A stretch of 64,000 bases of DNA from Triatoma infestans (lineage: Eukaryota; Arthropoda; Insecta; Hemiptera; Reduviidae), in contig JAAEAF010002498.1 in assembly GCA_011037195.1 (NCBI GenBank), positions 51,367 through 115,366 on the forward strand, written 5' to 3'. Below the pieces are notes generated by a model. That model was not told where the DNA came from and searched no databases. It saw only the letters and a program-made list of their open reading frames with translations. This document shows positions 23,766 to 36,283 of this stretch, piece by piece (the stretch's first letter is position 1; each line of letters begins with the position of its first letter). A program made the translations under genes and the position numbers.

Positions 23766-25879
23766 ATGGAAAGTAATATGTTAAAAGTTTCCGTAAGTTT
23801 TATTGTGTTTTTTCTTTATTATTTGCTAATTTTAAAATTTAAACTGTTTTATTATTTCGTTTTTGTTTTGGTCACGTTATTCTCAGTTATTCCTGCTCCA
23901 AAACTTTAGACAGCTCTTTAAAAAAACAGCATTATTTAGCTATAACGCCCTCGATCAACAAGCTTGGAATTAGAAAAAAGAAAACAGAATTGTTATTCAA
24001 TTAACTAAACCTGTTTACAATAATATTACTCTTTTTTTTTCTTTTTTTTTGTAAAGTTTCAGGAAATAGTTTCGCCGGAGCAAAGGCAGGCGAAGCTCTT
24101 TACCTAGTCTGCCTTGTCTGATGGGGGGAATTTTAGAGTATAATCGCCAGAATATCGTAAAACTAGTTGCCTGCTTAAAGGTTTCTGCGGGCTAAATAGG
24201 CATATTTTCTTTTAGTGATGGGCCTAATTGGCGTTTGACGCTGTAGGTACTGTCATGAGACATAATCTATTACAAGAGATTGGCAACACTTAATTAATGC
24301 AGAAGCCGATGCCCACCTTGACGAGCCTTTTTAGAGCTATAAACAATAGCTGCCACAGTAGATCCCTTGGGATTCTCGGATTTTTCCTCAACACTGCAGA
24401 GTATGACTAATTAAATGGGCTCTAATTTCAGTATTTTCTTTCTGCCTCTAATAGTTTTGTTTAATATCCTTCCTCCCTGAATTCATTGATTCCCACAACA
24501 GCCTTCACTGCTTATATCTTTCCGCTAAGTGTGTTTTCTTACCACTATTTTTGAAGAGTATCGCTTCTTCTGATTCCGCTTATGTTGCAAATTCGACAAA
24601 ATCCATTCTCATATTTTCCCTACATACCTATTATTTGTTTCAGTTAATCTGTTCATTTAAAGCAGCATCTTATTGTATTTTCCTTTATTCCTTCCTTGTA
24701 TAGCTATTAATTACTAGTTTTTCACACTACCGCCTCCAGAATGCACTACATTAACCTCCAGAATAGTCACAACTCACCTGTTCCTTATCCAGTTAGTTTG
24801 TGCGGGACTTTTCTATAGATAGTGTCTAACATTAGAGTACTCTTTAAAGTTGACTAAAGCTTCCCCGCTTATAGAAGACCTGAGTTTTCCTCGATTGCTT
24901 GATTCTTGTTTCTACTCCGATCTCGTAGCCTCAAACTTTATTAACTATGTTGCCAAAGTGAATAAAATTTTTGCTTTTCTCGCAGTCGGCCATTGTCCAT
25001 CTCCAAACCATATCATCCATTATCACTCTTAATCGGCTATTTCCAAAACCAAAACTGCTGTTTTGATAAAGTAATAAACATCTTGACTTCTCTACAGGTA
25101 TTCCAATCTAACAGACAAAAAATATCATTTAAATTGACTCTCCCCTAAACATCCATTTACTCTGGTATAAGGCTCGTAAAGGAAGTAGTTTTCTATCAAC
25201 TATTTGGGTTTAGAATCGATATAGGCAAACTCTAGCCGCCTACTAAGCAAACTTACTAACTACCTGCATTTTCCATTATTTTTTCAGATATCTGCAAACA
25301 ATGTGTAACGACAGACATCACAGGGATATGGCAATAGTTCTTTTAGTTAACCGTGATTTTTTTTAGCTTTCTAAACACCCCTTTCTATTCAACTAGGTTA
25401 CAGAGTATCTTTTTATTAAAATATAAATTAAATTTATAGGTAATTCTGATGGCTATAGTCTTAGTGAACGCTTTAACTCCATTAGAAAAGCTCGATCTAT
25501 TAAAAGCTAAAGGTGCAGCTGCAGTTGGGCAAGTTAAGCATGCTATTAATACTTACAAATTGAACACCCAAGCAAAACTTTACAATGTGAAGTCCTATCT
25601 AAATTACCTTAAACATTGGGTTTATGGTAAGCATAAATAAATTCTAATTGAGTTCTAAATTTTTTCCCATTTAAAATTATAATCATGCTTGCATTTTATG
25701 ATTAATTTATTTTGTCTGAACTTTTTCTAGCTAAAGCTTTTCCTTATACAACGAAACCACTATTGAATCAGGCATATACTGGATATGAGTACAAACTTCC
25801 AGCATATTACTATGGTCACCCGTATTCTTATGTCCAATATTATGGACCTGGAATTTATAAATCTGCAGTATTGCACTGA
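23766..25879 (+). CDS. gene B: small secreted Tyr/Pro/Lys protein, family member without tail repeats
   Basis: Exons 23766-23792, 25440-25626 and 25731-25879 give 120 residues. Exon 1 (MESNMLKVS) ends at GTAAGT in phase 0; translation may start at the second ATG (23778). Joined to VILMAIVLVNA it makes a typical signal peptide. Exon 2 encodes the Lys/Ala-rich helical segment (LTPLEKLDLLKAKGAAAVGQ to YLNYLKHWVY). The second intron is in phase 1 with donor GTAAGC and acceptor TTTCTAG. Exon 3 is short: AKAFPYTTKP, one GYEYKLPAYYY block, then PYSYVQYYGPG and IYKSAVLH, the family's conserved end. It lacks the 16-residue repeats of C and E. AATAAAATAAAA follows about 50 bases after the stop. Secretion is inferred from the signal peptide; the function is unknown. 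Confidence 0.72.
25327..25353 (+). pseudogene. partial copy of the start of gene B exon 2
   Basis: ATGGCAATAGTTCTTTTAGT and the following AAC closely match the ATGGCTATAGTC, TTAGTGAAC stretch at 25449, 122 bases downstream. It could translate as MAIVLLVN, but the frame does not continue into the helix. Likely a partial local duplication inside intron 1. Confidence 0.3.
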
Positions 25880-26118
25880 CCGTCTGGCTCCCAACAAAAT
25901 ATTAATTTCTGTTTCAATTTATCCTTGGAAATAAAATAAAACACAAGATATTGTAAATACAGTTTTTTATCTATAAATTATATTTATTTTTGTAAATTAT
26001 TTTGTAAAAATATGTGTATTATACAATAAATTATTTATTTTGTTATATCTCTTTTGTACGAGGTGCTTTAGTAATTCAAGAGACAAATAGTTATGAAATA
26101 TGATGTAATTGTTATGGA

Positions 26119-26732
26119 AACTAAGGGAGTTACAATCTGACTGTTTTTAAATTTGAGGAGCTAGCATATCTAGAAGTTAGTGCAATAAACAAAACAAAGT
26201 TATACTGTCAAATAGTTAGGGCTGAATACGTGGTAGGGTCTGCAATGCTGGATAACATCTGTATTTTATCAGTCGTAGCATACATATTTATGACATTCCG
26301 GTTTTAGATTTTTATCTATCGTCAGAGAAAGGCTATCAAGTTCGTGTAGATTGTTGACTTCAACTTATTGTTTCTGTTGCACATTACACTTATTGATCCA
26401 AGTATTCCCACCATCGTCAAGTTCTGGCCTTCGCTACCTAGGGTCACTACTAACTGTACCTTTCTACATTATCTCTCAATGCGGGGTCTAAAGCGCCTTT
26501 GTCCTCAGGAGTACCTAAATCTAAATTCTTGCATCAAAGCAGAGTGTGCTAGCCTCTAGACCAAAGTGTGAGGTCTGGAAGAATATGTTCAAAAAAAATT
26601 GGATGTAGGCAAGAATAGACATAAAATACAACCAAATTGTTTTCACGAATGAAATTTGTAGGAGGGTGTAAAACTAAGTGAGTTACATCTAACTGCTTTT
26701 AAATTTGAGAAGCTAGCATATCTAGAAGTTAA
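26119..26732 (+). repeat. direct repeat pair of about 60 bp, 553 bp apart
   Basis: The segments 26119-26180 and 26672-26732 share GAGTTACA, CTTTTAAATTTGA or a close variant, and the identical GCTAGCATATCTAGAAGTTA. The DNA between them is richer in G+C than its flanks. A small LTR-bounded element or a local duplication would both explain it. Confidence 0.45.
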
Positions 26733-28399
26733 GCTATACTGTAGTTCACTGCCGACCACTGAGATCCCCGGAAATGAAGAAACCAAGAAACCCGCAGATG
26801 GCGACCAAGTTCTGACTAATTCTATCATATCACATTCTGATCATCAACATTAAATGATCTGAATTTATAAATTCTAATCATTCATTTAGGGGTGGATCTC
26901 AATTTCGGAAAAAGCTTCTTCAAATTTCAGTAACTGAGCAATAAAAATCGCATTTCATAAAATCCACAGTCAAGTAATTACCAAAAAACAAAGCTTAATT
27001 ATACACTTAAGATGGTGCTAATTTTAGGAAATTGGTATTTAGGCAGTGTGGTGCTTATTTTGGGAACTTACTAGTGTATTCACTACACTCTATACTAGTA
27101 GTTCATTCTTATATTCACTAAATATTCTGACAAAAGGGAAAGTCCTCTTACTTAAATAAATGCTCATAGAAAAGCTCTCGCTGTGATGATCTCGCTGCTA
27201 AGAGCGCTGATGTTAGATGCAATCAATGCCCCTAAAAGTGCTTTAAAATATTCAGATACACTGGAATTTATAGATAGTTTAGCAAAAATAAAACAAATCT
27301 TACATTTTAACTTTCTATAGTCCTATTATAGAACACTATTGGCTGAAAAAGTAAAAAAAAAATAAATAAATCAAAATTAGTATGAAAAAACATGACCCTA
27401 TATAGTGCAAAATTGTGTTTTTACAAAAGCCAAGAACAAAATAATTCTAGTTCATAGATAAGCTCTAAGGCAACAAAAATCGATCGTGCGATATCGAATA
27501 AGAAAAAAACAGAAATCGATCATTTACCTGTAATATTCAACTTTATCATTTCAAAGTGCTGTTATTCCATAATTGAAACTTAAATGCATTTTTAAACTAG
27601 GCATTATTTTGTTCAAATTGGTCAAAGATAAAAATTAGCGCTTCCTCCTTCATTTCCAACATTAGAGATTTTTAACAATGTTCGCCCCCCCCCCCCCCAA
27701 AAATTGGTCAACTAAATTTGTAATATCTGGGATTAGACTTGTTCTTTATTTATAAAAACAGATTTCATTGCGCTACTAATTACAAAATGTCCAGTATTTC
27801 AACATTTTTTACCAAAGATTCAGATGTTCAAATTTCTATGAAGAAGGACTGGCTTTGTTTTTAAACCGAAATTGCAATGTTATCGCTCAATAAATTATAA
27901 ATGCAATGGTTTTTGACATCTTTAAGCACTGTTTTTTTTTAATGATTTTGATCAAAATCCGAGTACTGTAGCAATCAAAAACCAACAAAAATTTGTCACC
28001 ATCTTGTTGGTTATTTGATGGTGCTTTATTTCAGTAACCACGCTCTTATTTAATCTGCACTTAAGCGAATTTTGTTTCATAATCAATAATTTTTTAAACC
28101 TCATTTTCTTTATATCTACAGTGGGAAAATTAGGAAAACATCTAAACATGTTGTTGTATAAATTATTGAAATATAATTAAGCCATCACATTTAATGCTGT
28201 GAAATTTTCTTCACTAATGAGAAAGCTGGAATTATTATGCTCACCACACTCTATTACTAATCCAATCTAAGTAGTTTTAGACTCATAAATGCTTTAATAT
28301 ATTGGAAGAGTGTTTTCCACAATCTAAAATTTAATATCATCCTGGAACCCAACATTTAATGTTTAACGACTTTAAATAAGAAAGCTTTCAAAATAAAAA
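26733..28399. other. intergenic, no gene recognised
   Basis: AT-rich DNA with a poly-C run near 27686-27698 and no coding or repeat signal that I can support. Confidence 0.5.
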
Positions 28400-28960
28400 A
28401 TCTGAAGTGTAACATTCACACGCCCTTCCCTTACTGTAGTCTTAATACAATTATAAAATCAACAAATTCTCCTCAAATTAACAGTTTAATTGTCTAACAC
28501 AAATATAAAATGGTGGGATTAACATGTTTGATCTTAGTCGGTAGAGCCTGATGTGATTACCTTGCAGTCCAGAAGAGATGCCTCACAAACTCACCAAAAT
28601 CAATTTTTTCCGAAAAAAATGCTTCAAATAAAAGTGATTGGTTTAGATCTCTGCAGTTTGTAATCCAAGTATAAAGAAAATCTATCGAGCCGTTTTCTTG
28701 AAACGTTAAAAAACTGGAAACACTATTTTGTAAATTTTCATGGCAGATTTTCTCCAAACGTTGAATTCTAGCAACTTTTTAATGAACTATACATTAATAT
28801 ATGACAGAACCATATTTCATTAAAGTGACACTTCAGAATAAAGCTTAATATAGTAACACCACCAGTAAAGTCGTACGTCTTATTTTGTCCAAAATCTTCT
28901 TGTCAAATACGGTGGTACTACTAAAAGTCATTTTGTACCGTTTGAATGTCCATGAGCTCT
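28400..28960 (+). mobile_element. HINE-like element, 3'-truncated
   Basis: Starts TCTGAAGTGTAACATTCACA, then CGCCCTTCCCTTACTG. Internal blocks (AAATCAATTTTTTCCGA, CATATTTCATTAAAGTGACA, TTTTGTCCAAAATCTTC) are in family order. It ends before the microsatellite. Confidence 0.6.
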
Positions 28961-29553
28961 TCAGTTATGCTGCGTTTTCTAGACACCTTGAACATAAATT
29001 ATCAATATAAGAAAACAATTAAATATTATAAAAAAGTTCATCGGAACAAAGATCGACAAATTTAAATATAATACAAATTATTCAATTTTCTTTTAAGGCG
29101 AACTGAAAAAAAAAATAATTAGCTAAATACAATAAAAAACATCAATATTAACATACAAAAATATTAAACAAATTCGAATATCGACAAATATAGGCATGTG
29201 CTTTTCACAATTAAATCTGCAAAAAAAAGAAATATCAATTATTAATTAATAATACATCATGGCCAAAAAAAATATTAAATTTTCGATTAGAAGAATAATT
29301 TCTGTGTCAGGAATGTTTTCTGATACAAATAATGTGTCTATTCTTAAAAACGAATTAAATTAATTGCATAATATACTTTATACATCTTTGCTCTAGTCTA
29401 ACTAACTAATTGATTCCATGCATTTTTTTTTATAATATGGTTAATATATACATGTGGTGTAGTTCGTAGAGTTTGAGAAGTGTGTCATGAGAGAGAATGA
29501 TTTCTAGTGTTTTATGCTTTACGTCGGTCGCGAAGTACCATAGGATGTTTATT

Positions 29554-30046
29554 TTAGGATTCTGGCATTTTCCTTATACAAGTCTTTTTAATTTTACTGA
29601 GGTATATTACCTTTTTACCGCCTTCCATACGTAAGCGTACAGTATGGTTGGGGTATAATTTGTCTATTTTGTAAGGTCCAGAAAATCTGCGACCAAATTT
29701 GCCCTGAGGTTTGAAAATTTTGAGGTAAACATTGTCGTTAACCTGAAATTGATGTTTACATACATTCCGATTATAATATTTGGCTCTAGAAACTTTTGCC
29801 TTTTCATTATTTTCCTTCGCTGAAGCGCATACCTGTTTAATTTTATTGTACAATGTCCGAGGTATTTGGACTAAAATTGTGTGCAGCTTTTATAAGTGGT
29901 AGATATCTGTGCCACTGGTTTTGTGAGTAGTGGGAGATACTACGAGCTATCGTTTTATGGATACGTTCCAATTTGCCATTGGAAGCAGGGTAGGGAGTAG
30001 TGTTAACTTTTCGGATTTTCAATAGGGTGCAGATCTGAAGTATCAT
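29554..30046 (-). pseudogene. gypsy integrase core end and C-terminal domain
   Basis: Frame 30046-29843 contains TPYPASNGKLERIHKTI, the conserved segment around the catalytic glutamate, and ends SPNTSD. Frame 29853-29554 gives the C-terminal part with NVYLKIFKPQGKFGRRFSGP and YKIDKL, a GPY/F-type module (FSGPYKI). The pieces are separated by a frameshift from the frame starting at 31116. Confidence 0.8.
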
Positions 30047-30156
30047 GGTAGAAGTGAAATTGGTACCTAATTCTGATAGCAGGTACTTGAGGGTACCATA
30101 ACGGCTAAAAATATCAATTACAAGTATCCGCGCAATATTCTCAGGGAAATATTCCC

Positions 30157-31116
30157 CTATCTTTGATTTGTCATGGGAAACATCTCGAGAAAGCGAGAAT
30201 ACTGGCAGATAATGGTAAGGATGTATTTGTATTCCTCATCTGTGTCTGGATTAGTGGAAACTTCCATGGGATCTACTACATCTATAGATAATGCCTGAAA
30301 TACGTTCGTCGGCTCTTGAAAATCACCCAAGGGAAGTTTGTAAGGAATATGCGACTTACTAGTAGCGCAACTATGACATGTTTGTACATAGTTTTGCACA
30401 TCAGCAGAAATATTTGGCCAAGTAAAGAACATTTTTATTCTGTCATATGTCTTATGAATACCATAGTGTCCCGAGAGAGGATTGTCATGAAATAATCTCA
30501 TGATGGTGTCACGCATAGGCACTAGCGTGGAATTGTCAACAGTATGCACTATTAAACCCTGTTGGTCTAAGGAATAGTGGGGTGTTTGAAGTAACTTCTG
30601 ACATTCAGCGTCATTACTTTGAAGTTCTAGGACTTCCAGGAGGTCTATCGTTGGATAGTATTCGTCGGTTTCGGCTTGAATGCAGCCTATGTATCGACTA
30701 AGTGCGTCCGCATGTGCAATATTCTTGCCGGAACGATGCTCTATATAAAAATCAAATTCTGCCAGTTTCATGCTCCAACGGAAGAGCTTATTGTGGCTAT
30801 CTTTGATGTTTTTGAGCCATTGGAGGGCTGCGTGGTCTGTAACTACCTTAAATCTGTAGCCATATCTATAGGTCTTACACCAAAAGACGATGGCTAACAA
30901 TTCACGTTCGGTAGTACAGTATTTGGATTCTGCTTCATTAAGCACACGTGAAGCAAACGCTATGGTCCTTTCATCGCCATTAATATTTTGGTTTAAAATT
31001 GCAGAAATGCCTGTATTATTTGCATCCGTAGTAAGGATGAATTCATGCTCGTAATTGGATAGGCTACGACAGGTGGATTTGAGAGCTTGAAAAGCGTCTT
31101 GACGTCTTATGCCCAC
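30157..31116 (-). pseudogene. gypsy RNase H and integrase N-terminal region
   Basis: A 319-codon frame. RNase H: LTTDANNTGISAILNQ, then YCTTERELLAIVFWCK and VVTDHAALQWL. Integrase: an H-H/C-C zinc finger (HDNPLSGHYGIHKTYDR, then CHSCATSK) and the start of the catalytic core (SIDVVDPM, where the usual DxxGP is altered to DVVDP), with YKYILTIICQYSRFLE. It ends at a stop inside the core; the remainder is in another frame downstream. Confidence 0.85.
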
Positions 31117-32000
31117 TGAAAATTTACACCTTTCTTTGTATGGTCTGTGAGTGGCTTGGCAAGCTCAGAAAATTTGGGGATAAATTTCCTATAGAAACCT
31201 ATGAAACCCAAAAATGCTCTGACATCTTTTAATTTACGAGGTACTGGGTAGTCCTTAACCGATTTTAATTTTTCTTCGTCGGGCCGTATTCCGTTAGAAC
31301 TAATTACACAGCCCAGATACTTACAGCAGTCTTTAAAAAATTGACATTTACCCAAGTCTATACACAAGTTACCAGTCTGGAGACGCTTCATTACTTTTAA
31401 TAATGCATGAAGGTGGTCGTCGAAATTTTTCCCTTGGAAGTCGAGTATATCGTCTATGAAGGTGTGGCAGATGTCACCAGTATATCCGGACATAATTATG
31501 TCCATTAGACGCTGGTAAGCGCTTGAACCGTTCTTTAAACCGAAGGGAAGAACCTTGAATTGATAGGTTCCGAAATTAGTGACGAAGAAAGTCTTTTCTT
31601 TAGATGCTTCGTCAAGGAGGATGCTGTGGAAGGCACCGCTGATGTCTAAGGTGGTATAGAAAAGTATGGCATTCAGTGTGGATATGCTGTATATCCGGGA
31701 GCGGGTAAATTTCGGAAGTGGTGATGGCATTTAGTTTGCGAAGATCAACCACATACCTGTATTGTTTTCGGAGCTGTGTAATGTCCGTAACATTAACTTT
31801 TGTAAGGTCAGCGTGTTTTTTCTTAATGAGTATGACGGGGTGAGCCCAGTTGGATTTACTTTCTTCTATTATACCCCTATCAAGATTGTCTTGTATGAAG
31901 GTCTTGAGGATGGGAGCCTCGGAGTGGGCTATCTTATAGGGGCGGCTGGACACAAGGGCATGATTTTTTGTGTCAATGTGTTGAGTGACTCCAGAAAATT
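31107..32000 (-). pseudogene. gypsy reverse transcriptase remnant
   Basis: Two overlapping frames. The upstream one (31953-31612) carries SSRPYKI, IIEESKSNWAHPVILIKK and YRYVVDLRKLNAIT, then YPLPDI, all standard N-terminal gypsy RT motifs. A frameshift follows. The second frame (31730-31107) holds the palm with TFIDDIL at the catalytic YxDD position, then KYLGCVIS and VRAFLGFIGFYRKFIPKF. It continues into RNase H after another shift at 31107-31116. Confidence 0.85.
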
Positions 32001-32404
32001 TTGTTTGGAAATTGTTTTCGTGTGTGAAGGCGTCATAAAAAGGAGTGAGTGCATGTAGAACTTGCTGTTGTTGTTGAGAAGAGAGATGCGTAAATTTGCT
32101 GAGAATTTCTTGTTGAAATAGAGCGATTTCGTTTGTGTTAGTTTGAGTGGCAGATTGTACTGCGTTTATGGTGTGAGTCTGTAAGTTTCAAAATCGTATT
32201 CGATACGTGCGATTGGAAAATGTTTTTGAATAGTAATTTTGTGTGAGGTAGTGTTTATATGTGGTTGTTAGCAATGTGTACGATAGAATTGGGCATGTAG
32301 AGACCCGTAGGTAAGGAATTGTATTGTTTAAGAAGAATTTGTGTGTCGAGAGGAATTTTCGTATATAGAAGTATGTGTTTGTATTATGTGTGCGCGAGGT
32401 GGCA

Positions 32405-32840
32405 CTAAATTTTGTGGCGTAGCTGCAGAGTTTTTGGTAAAGGTAGCTGTTGAATCGAATTGATTTGATGCGTTTGAGCACTATTGGAAAATGGAATGTT
32501 GAATTTATTGAGTGTCAGTGTACGTGTGCGCAAATTAATAATTGCCCTATTTAATGTAAGGACATCTCTACCAATTATTAATTGGAAATTGCCATTTAAT
32601 TGCGAAACTATGAATTCGCCAGAAAAATTGGAATTTTTTACATTGTCCGCATGCAAATGAAGGGACGTGAATTAGGTATTACCTGGTTAGTCAGGGATTT
32701 TAAAATAATGTTGGAATGCTGAAGGTTCTTATTTCAACAAAAACTGGAATCCACTAGGCTGTGACTAGCTCCAGTGTCTACAAGGGCACGAATACATTTT
32801 TTACCAATTCTTCAATTTACTAACAAATTGTCAGAATTGG
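32405..32840 (-). pseudogene. gypsy protease remnant
   Basis: The minus strand at 32800-32761 reads KCIRALVDTGASH, the active-site D-T/S-G motif of retroviral-type aspartic proteases, followed by SLVDSSFC and a stop. A second frame (32656-32405) has LIIGRDVL, matching the conserved IIGxDxL flap/helix motif that follows in this family. The frames are shifted relative to each other, so no intact enzyme is encoded. Confidence 0.7.
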
Positions 32841-32889
32841 TGAAAGTAGGTATGAGAGCCATGCCTATAATCACATCAACACTTGGTGA

Positions 32890-33060
32890 TGGTATGTCAC
32901 AGGTTAAACTAGATTAATTACTACTGGAATTGTAACTGCAAAATTTTTACCCTGAAGAAGACAATAAATTTTCCGAAACGTCGGTAGAAATTTAAAAAGA
33001 GTTCTTTGTATGACCGAACCTCAAAATCCAATTTACAACATTAGAGGATACGTTATAATT
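32890..33060 (+). ncRNA. hammerhead-ribozyme-like repeat with 11-bp stem I
   Basis: Stem I 5' strand 32941-32951 (AAATTTTTACC) pairs over all 11 positions, one a G-U, with 32983-32993 (GGTAGAAATTT). Between them lie CTGAAGA (32952-32958), a weak stem II (32959-32974), GAAA (32975-32978) and CGTC (32979-32982), placing the cleavage triplet GTC exactly at the junction. ACGT is self-complementary, so stem III would form between two copies, as in dimeric hammerheads. Hammerheads of this kind are known from Penelope-like elements and retrozymes. The repeat is inserted in the gypsy gag-protease region. Catalysis is inferred. Confidence 0.55.
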
Positions 33061-33095
33061 ATACCCTGGCGTTGTAATTCGGCTTTCTGCGTATC

Positions 33096-33535
33096 TTAAA
33101 ATATTTTTGCAGACCCTGAGACCCTAAGTGCTAGTATTTCTAATTTCGCAGCGTCGTCCCAGCCAGAAAGGCTAGCGCAATGGCTAATTTGGTCTAGGAA
33201 ATCGGACACACTGGCTGAATTTTCACCATCGAATGTGGGTAAACTATTTATTAATTGTAAATTTCTCAAGGGGCTCGCAGGTTGATTATTAGGGTTGGCT
33301 GGAGGATTGGCTAATTGCTGCTGAGCAAGTAAATATTCTACAGCAGCGTCGATGCCCATAACTTGTCCATTATCTTATACATTTTTGAAACAAGAGAATT
33401 ACTACTTTGGGAAAGGTTATATTTTTCAAGGCTTCTGCGTAATTGGATTAAATTGCAGCCAACAGAAAGATTATTATAGCGTAATATCTTTACAATTTGC
33501 GATCTTTTAAGAACACTCATAAATTCAAACTTCAC
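33096..33535 (-). pseudogene. gypsy Gag remnant
   Basis: Two frames, 33535-33338 and 33359-33096. The first has a basic helical segment (KRSQIVKILRYNNL, QLRRSLEKY) resembling the SAP-like start of some gypsy Gag proteins. The second has a Pro/Asn/Gln-rich linker and the capsid-like LPTFDGE, then DFLDQI and AKLEILALRVSGSA, typical of Gag capsids. The nucleocapsid part is missing or displaced by the inserted repeat. Confidence 0.65.
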
Positions 33536-33560
33536 AAGGGATTGTGGAACAGTGGTACAA

Positions 33561-35430
33561 ATACAAAATTTTAAAAATGAAATTACATAGAAAATTCAAT
33601 TATGAGAAATATTTAAGATATTTCCGCTGAGATAATAATCGAAAAAGCAATAAAATTATCTGATGGGTAATTCGTTTAATCAGTAAATTGAAAATTGTAC
33701 ATACTTGTTAATTTGTGGATTCTGGTTGAAAATATTCCAAACAGTTGGCACAAATGAAATGTATTTGGTGTGATGTGTTGTAGTGTAGGGGTAGCTTGTG
33801 GCGTGAGCGGTTTTGTAAAAGGGCTTGTGTTTGTAAGTTTTAAGAGAGAGAAGTAATAAGAATAATTAAGAAAACACTGGTAGATTAAATTATTTATATT
33901 CTTTAAAGATATTTAAATGCTATTCAAAAGCACAACAATATACTTATTAATTTACTGATTTTAGTTGGAATAAACTCTTATGTTTTAACTTATATTTGGC
34001 ACTGATTCTAAGAGAGCGAAAAACAAGTTTTCTGCTTGAATGTCTGTTTCAGACTGTGTTGAAGGAATGTCTTCTAATTGTTCGATCAAATCTTCCCCTG
34101 TGAGAAGAAGGGGTAGAAATGCTAACAAGGTTCATGAACTCTTCCTGTAACTGTACTCTTCTACCTGCGTGTACCCTTTTTTGCCAACGGCTTGCATTTT
34201 CTTCATATTGCAATTTTCTTTAAATAAAATAGATACACTTTCTTGCATCCATCACAATATTTTAAGATCCTTGTTTTCTATACGTCTGTGTGTTTGTATG
34301 TACAATATATAGATGTCACAGATTACTTGAACTTATGATTCCATTTAAAAACCATCATCGAATTCAAAACTGAAAAATTATTTTGTGGGGGCTCCAGCAT
34401 CAAGCCACAGACATTTCGTTATCAAAATTAATTCATTTGTTTATCATTAACCTCTATTGATACTTTCTACCTATAACTTATGGTGTATTGCGATAAAAAT
34501 TCAACGATTCTGTTGGTAGGAGATAGTTGAAAGGCATGACCATGTAAGGGATCAGCATTTTAATCATTTCCTTTCCATTTTCCTCACACCGATTGCAGGT
34601 CATCATCAATGTCCCATATTCATCACAAGCCCTGCACACTGGAGACTCCTCTATTCCTTATATTTTATGCAGATACTGCAGACACAAAGGCCGTGATTAG
34701 TCCTTAGTCTACATATAACACGGCATTTTCATTTTTTTAAATTATTCCATCTCTAAACCAGGTTTTATCCGTCAGTGTTGGGTTTACTAATTTGTAGAAA
34801 TGACACTTAGTAGAAATAATGAACTTTTCTTTTCATATTTCGGACACACTTATTCTTTATTATTCTTTTAAAACGAAGACAGTAAGATATTTACTGTTTT
34901 TTATGATTACATATCCACGTAGCAAAAAGGATAAACCCAACAGATTATCTGTCCTAACTTCTTACACAATAGACAGTTTTTTTTTTAATTTTTCAAGAAT
35001 CGCTTTCTTTTTATTTTTACTCTCATTGTTTCAATGAGTCTCACATGTTTCAATTTTTCTATGTTAATAGCAGTCACTGATAGATGACTTGATAGCTGAG
35101 GATACCATTAATTATATTCTAATATATAAAGAGAAAATCATGTGAGGGTTTTACAAACTTTTTTTTTTGTTTTCACAGGGGATTATCCATCTCAGTAATA
35201 TAATAATATGTCACTTCATAGAACTGGATTTATAGAAGAAGAGGCTATACCACCAAATGCAGTAGGCTAAAAAGATTTTGTTAGATGGAACAGATTGCTG
35301 CATCAATAAAAGAATCAATCAAAGAGTTGTTCGTATTTTAAGGGCTGAGAAATGTCAATCATCCTTGAAGAGGTAGTTAGAGACCACTTTGCGCTAGGTC
35401 ACCGGACTAATTAACAAATAAATTCTACAA
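33561..35430. other. intergenic, possibly the gypsy 5' flank
   Basis: The first few hundred bases may include the 5' LTR of the gypsy element, but I could not match it to a second copy. The rest is AT-rich without a recognisable gene. Confidence 0.4.
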
Positions 35431-35449
35431 AAAATGAAGTTATTATTAT

Positions 35450-36030
35450 TGTAATTCGGGTGCCTAATGGCGCGGGACTTAAGCCTATGTGGCCTTTATC
35501 CCCCCGAGACCCCCCTATCCCCTTAATGAATCTCCCCCGGTAGCTTACCGATTAATCTACAGTATCCCAAGATATCCCGAAACTCCAGCTCGCGCAGACA
35601 ATCCTGCGAGAGTGATGCCCTCACAAAAACACGAAACCTAGTTCCAGCGAAACGGGGACACTGACAAAGGTAGTGGTAAACCGTTTCCCTGACTCCGTCG
35701 TCACAGTTCTGACAAATGGGACTAGACGTCCTCCCTATATTAAACAAGGGGCTGGACACCCAAGTGTGTCCAGTCACTATCCCTATCAGGGTCCTCAGAC
35801 CCGTCCTACTAAGGGACAGGAGATACTCCGAAGTTCCCTGCCCACTTGTCTTTATAAATCTTTTGGCTTGGAGGCACCCCTGCGTGTCCCCCAGCGTTTC
35901 TCCAAAACTTTCGTCTCCCAAAGTCTAATCTGTTTGTCACGAAACGTCTTTGTGACAGCCAGGGCTGGTTCAGGACCGCAAAATGGTTGAGATGATCCCT
36001 CCCTAGCCAACTGGTCTGGCCTCTCATAAA
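35450..36030 (-). mobile_element. LINE fragment: end of ORF2 with zinc-binding motif
   Basis: On the minus strand the frames give GPEPALAVTKTF, a linker typical of jockey-like LINEs, then a 132-codon frame with YLLSLSRTGLRTLIGIVTGH and ICQNCDDG...ETVYHYLCQCPRF. That is the CxxC...H...C zinc-binding region at the C-terminus of these elements. Frameshifts separate the pieces and the 5' part is missing. Confidence 0.8.
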
Positions 36031-36283
36031 AAAAAAAATGAAGTTGGTTTAATAGGAATATATCCAAACTCAACTATGACTGACCTATAATTTAAATTTA
36101 ACTAAATTAAACCTAATTTAAATTATTAATTTAAGAGCTAAGAGGCGTTTAAGTGCGTCAATAAGACAACTCTAACAAACCGATCACATCTATACATGCG
36201 ATCTCAAAATAAATATTATAAATATTTTGTAATAAATTAATTATCTGTTTATAATCTATAAAATAAACACGAGAGATCAGAAA

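Larger units (their letters stand above)
29540..33535 (-). mobile_element. degenerate Ty3/gypsy LTR retrotransposon (internal region)
   Basis: On the minus strand the order is Gag, aspartic protease, reverse transcriptase, RNase H, integrase: the Ty3/gypsy order. Frameshifts and stops break it into at least six frames, and a hammerhead-like repeat interrupts the gag-protease part at about 32890-33060. No envelope frame follows integrase. I could not match LTRs by eye in 28.9-29.5 and 33.5-34.0 kb, so the boundaries are those of the coding remains. It lies between genes B and C and is inactive as it stands. Confidence 0.85.

Noticed and set aside
28900..34000. Long terminal repeats of the gypsy element
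   Set aside because: No matching pair could be found by eye on either side of the coding remains; alignment of the flanks would decide.
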